From a bacterium (GTDB lineage Bacteria; Latescibacterota; UBA2968): 7,632 nucleotides of DNA. Positions 5,837 through 7,632 of the stretch are shown piece by piece. The notes under the pieces are model-generated. The model was not told where the DNA came from. It did no database searches and worked only from the letters and a program-made list of their open reading frames with translations. Location of the stretch: NCBI GenBank assembly GCA_027296045.1, contig JAPUJS010000336.1, forward strand, positions 1 through 7,632, read 5' to 3'. Position 1 is the stretch's first letter, and the number at the start of each line of letters is the position of its first letter. Both the position numbers and the translations under genes were made by a program.

Positions 5837-6252
5837 TGGAAACGATTCAAAACGATATTTTTTCTGATCCAGAGGAAGGGAAAGACGATCATAAAGAAGC
5901 CATTATGATCATCGATGATAACGCCGAAATCATAGCAGCTTTGACTTTGGTGCTAAAAGATTACTATATTATAATTTCTTGCCTGTCGTTTGAAGAAGCC
6001 CGCGCGAAACTGACATCGAAGATCAGGGTGGTCATGCTCGACATCAAGATGGCCAACAAAGATGGTATTGAAGCATTCCAATTGTTGAAGCAAGAAAATG
6101 AAACCCTTCGCATTATATTCCATTCTGCATATCCGGGCAGCGAAGAAAAAGCGCAACAGGCAAAAAGCATGGCCCATGATGGATACCTGACAAAAGGGGA
6201 ATATACGACTGTAGAATTGCTTGAAACGATTCAAAAGACATTGAAGGAATAG
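5833..6252 (+). CDS. Stand-alone receiver-domain response regulator
   Basis: The 139-residue product consists of a short acidic leader (1-22) and one CheY-like receiver domain, with no output domain. The acidic pair D28-D29 (IMIIDDN) binds the metal, D70 in VVMLDIKM is the expected phosphorylation site, S98 in IIFHSAY is the switch hydroxyl, and K121 in YLTKGEY is the conserved lysine. It should act as a phosphorylation-dependent partner or phosphate relay in the cytoplasm. The ATG at 5833 overlaps the TGA of the kinase remnant, indicating translational coupling with the original kinase gene. The upstream ribosome site is weak (AAGAAGAAG). The next gene starts 10 bases after its stop and encodes a similar receiver, so the two are probably co-transcribed and related by duplication. 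Confidence 0.9.
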   Translation: MMETIQNDIFSDPEEGKDDHKEAIMIIDDNAEIIAALTLVLKDYYIIISCLSFEEARAKLTSKIRVVMLDIKMANKDGIEAFQLLKQENETLRIIFHSAYPGSEEKAQQAKSMAHDGYLTKGEYTTVELLETIQKTLKE

Positions 6253-6262
6253 AGGAGAACAA

Positions 6263-7159
6263 ATGATGGCCAGCGATGAATTTGACATTTTCAAAAAAGA
6301 AGATGATGGTACACATCCTTCAACTGAGCGCAAACCATCGGTCATTCTTATCATCGATGATGATTCCAACATCAGGGAATCGCTAGAAACAACCCTGAAG
6401 GATACGTTTGAGATCATCCTGTGCAGCAGCGGTGACGAGGGTATTCAAGCCATCAATTCCGATGTCGATACCGTCATCCTGGATATCAAAATGGAAGGCA
6501 AAGACGGTTTTGAAACCTATCGCATGATCAGGGAAAAGAACGCTTATGTCCCGATTATCTACCATTCCGCCTATCAAGATTTAAAAGATCCCTATGAAAT
6601 CATGAATGAATTTCGCCCCTTTGGGTTTATATCCAAAGGGGAGGGATACGCCAAATTGATATCCCTTTTGAACAGTGCTGTTGCGTATCACCAAACAATC
6701 GTCGAGAATCAAACCCTCCTGGGGGAGTTGAAGGATCTGAATGCCTCGCTCGAAGATAAGGTCGAACAACGGACGCAGGAGATTGGTGAAAAAAACGAGC
6801 TGTTGGAAGAAACCAATACAGCCCTGGAAAGAGAGATCCTCGAACGCAAGAAAATGGAGGAGGCACTGCGGGAAGCAGAACGGGTCAAGGTTCTGGCCGA
6901 AACCGCAGGCGCAGCAGCCCACGAAATCAACAACCCGCTCCAGGCGGTCACAGGAACATGCGAGATTCTCCTGGCAAATATGACCTCTGATGCACCCTAC
7001 CGGGAGAAAATTGAGGCAATCCACAGATCAGGGGTGATCATTAGCGAGATCGTCGCCAAGATGAAGGACATCAGGCAGTATGTCACCAAAGGCTACGTTG
7101 GCGATCGCAACATTGTAGACTTTGAGGCAGCGTCCCAGGAGAAAGGGGAAGAGGAATAA
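6263..7159 (+). CDS. Receiver-coiled coil-DHp protein lacking an ATPase domain
   Basis: The 298-residue product has an N-terminal receiver domain (about 26-140) with D32/D33, phospho-acceptor D74 (VILDIKM), S102 (YHSAY) and K125 (FISKGEG). A long charged coiled coil (about 145-210; LEDKVEQRTQEIGEKNELLE) follows, then a HisKA-type DHp helix pair with the H-box AAAHEINNPLQAV (phospho-acceptor H220) and a second helix (244-275). The chain ends at 298 with an acidic tail and has no N, G1 or G2 box, so it cannot bind ATP as a histidine kinase. It could be a phosphotransfer or dimerisation module that receives phosphate at D74 and/or H220, or could regulate a kinase through its DHp. The start is clear: GAGGAG at 6252-6257, 5 bases before the ATG. 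A terminator follows at 7221. The ending looks natural (YVTKGYVGDRNIVDFEAA) and not chopped, but this is a judgement. Confidence 0.88.
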   Translation: MMASDEFDIFKKEDDGTHPSTERKPSVILIIDDDSNIRESLETTLKDTFEIILCSSGDEGIQAINSDVDTVILDIKMEGKDGFETYRMIREKNAYVPIIYHSAYQDLKDPYEIMNEFRPFGFISKGEGYAKLISLLNSAVAYHQTIVENQTLLGELKDLNASLEDKVEQRTQEIGEKNELLEETNTALEREILERKKMEEALREAERVKVLAETAGAAAHEINNPLQAVTGTCEILLANMTSDAPYREKIEAIHRSGVIISEIVAKMKDIRQYVTKGYVGDRNIVDFEAASQEKGEEE

Positions 7160-7220
7160 TCGAATGCGAGTCGAGTCCCCACAGGGATAGCAGGCGATAG
7201 AAAACAGATGACACACAAAA

Positions 7221-7252
7221 GGCCGGACGTGCAGAATACGTCCGGCTTTTTT
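7221..7252 (+). terminator. Strong rho-independent terminator ending the signalling cassette
   Basis: GCCGGACGT (7222-7230) pairs perfectly with ACGTCCGGC (7238-7246) around a 7-base loop, and six T residues follow. AAAA precedes the stem, so it can also act on transcripts arriving from the minus-strand gene at the right edge. Confidence 0.92.
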
Positions 7253-7435
7253 ATACCGATTAAAACACAAAATGGCGTCATAAACGCACAGAGTAATGCA
7301 AAATATTCGCGTTTTATTTTATATAAATTGATATTTATAAATTAGTTGTGAAAATAGATTTATTTTTCCTACGCAGGGAAAATTGACTTATAACGACATT
7401 GTGATCTGAAATTATGGAAGGACGAGAATTATGCA

Positions 7436-7451
7436 TGTGTGATATCACACA
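7436..7451. repeat. Perfect 16-bp palindrome TGTGTGATATCACACA
   Basis: TGTGTGATATCACACA is fully self-complementary and is followed by no T run, so it is not a terminator. It resembles a regulator half-site pair (TGTGA/TCACA), but the halves are only 2 bases apart against the 6 of a CRP site, so CRP does not fit. It sits between convergent genes, where no promoter is expected. Confidence 0.55.
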
Positions 7452-7474
7452 GATAGCGAAAACGGATCGGGTTG

Positions 7475-7492
7475 GGTTTGGTTTGGTTTGGT
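7475..7492 (+). repeat. GGTTT pentanucleotide tandem repeat
   Basis: Three copies of GGTTT followed by GGT form a short simple-sequence repeat outside any gene. It is a plausible slippage site, with no evident function. Confidence 0.6.
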
Positions 7493-7567
7493 AAAATAAT
7501 CTTATCATTTTAATACATTTTTTGCCGAATTATTTTTTGAATCTTCATGATCCGTGGGAGAAGTCAA

Positions 7568-7632
7568 TTACCAGGTCTCTTTTGCAAATCTTTTTCCGTG
7601 GGTGAGTTTTTGAGCGATTTCGGAAATTTTGG
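7568..7632 (-). CDS. C-terminal end of a minus-strand gene, cut by the window edge
   Basis: Reading leftwards from the window edge gives KISEIAQKLTHGKRFAKETW and then TAA (7570-7568). These 20 residues are amphipathic and charged, as in a helical protein C-terminus, and the other two minus frames are less protein-like. The family cannot be recognised from so little sequence. If real, the gene converges with the signalling cassette. Confidence 0.4.
   Translation of the reverse strand, partial: KISEIAQKLTHGKRFAKETW

Larger units (their letters stand above)
7260..7567. other. AT-rich convergent intergenic region without a gene
   Basis: Neither strand carries a plausible coding frame here. The region lies between the 3' ends of a plus-strand gene (7159) and a minus-strand gene (7568). 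It holds an AT-only inverted repeat (TATAAAT 7322-7328 / ATTTATA 7333-7339), a weak hairpin at 7363-7382 (TTTTTCCT / AGGGAAAA with one wobble), the 16-bp palindrome at 7436 and the GGTTT repeat at 7475. No clear terminator is seen for the minus-strand gene. Confidence 0.6.

Noticed and set aside
7436..7451. CRP/FNR-type site
   Set aside because: TGTGA and TCACA are separated by 2 bases, not the 6 needed for CRP, and the sequence does not fit the FNR pattern TTGAT-N4-ATCAA.

Overview
The window looks like chromosome of an environmental Gram-negative-type bacterium that is not a model species. Several features point that way: a lipobox lipoprotein, an aerobic-type sulfatase close to the choline-sulfatase branch, remnants of a propeller-type hybrid sensor kinase, and strong G-over-C bias on the coding strand. 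A lineage such as Latescibacterota or Poribacteria would fit this gene mix, but that is an impression and not a demonstrated assignment. I see no phage, insertion-sequence transposase, tRNA, rRNA or CRISPR array.

Layout. 1-438: minus-strand debris of tetratricopeptide-repeat (TPR) coding sequence in two frames. 446-478: a plus-strand intrinsic terminator. 501-1865: a GNAT acetyltransferase fused to C-terminal ankyrin repeats, closed by a terminator that overlaps its stop codon. 2003-3400: a type I sulfatase with a complete active site. 3401-3585: a non-coding element bounded by a perfect 13-bp inverted repeat. 3626-4468: a lipoprotein whose C-terminal part looks like a HipA/FAM20/PI3K-type kinase. 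4558-5370: an extended-SDR NAD(P)-dependent epimerase/dehydratase, followed by a terminator. 5513-5836: an internally deleted remnant of a propeller-type sensor histidine kinase. 5833-6252: a stand-alone receiver protein. 6263-7159: a receiver-coiled coil-DHp protein without an ATPase domain, followed by a strong terminator. 7260-7567: an AT-rich gap with a 16-bp palindrome and a pentanucleotide repeat. 7568-7632: the last 20 codons of a minus-strand gene running out of the window.

How the genes may work together. The first four intact genes (501-5370) lie on the plus strand in G-rich codon usage. They do not form a tight operon: gaps are about 90-225 bp, and terminators or structured DNA separate most of them. 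The second block (5513-7159) is a compact signalling cassette in a different codon style. The kinase remnant overlaps the first receiver gene by ATGA, and the two receiver genes are 10 bp apart. Because the kinase remnant has lost most of its catalytic domain and the downstream protein has a phospho-acceptor histidine but no ATPase domain, the cassette as seen has no complete kinase of its own. It would need a phosphodonor from elsewhere.

The most notable items are the exported HipA/FAM20-like kinase, the GNAT-ankyrin fusion, the inverted-repeat element at 3401-3585, and the kinase-less REC/REC-DHp cassette.
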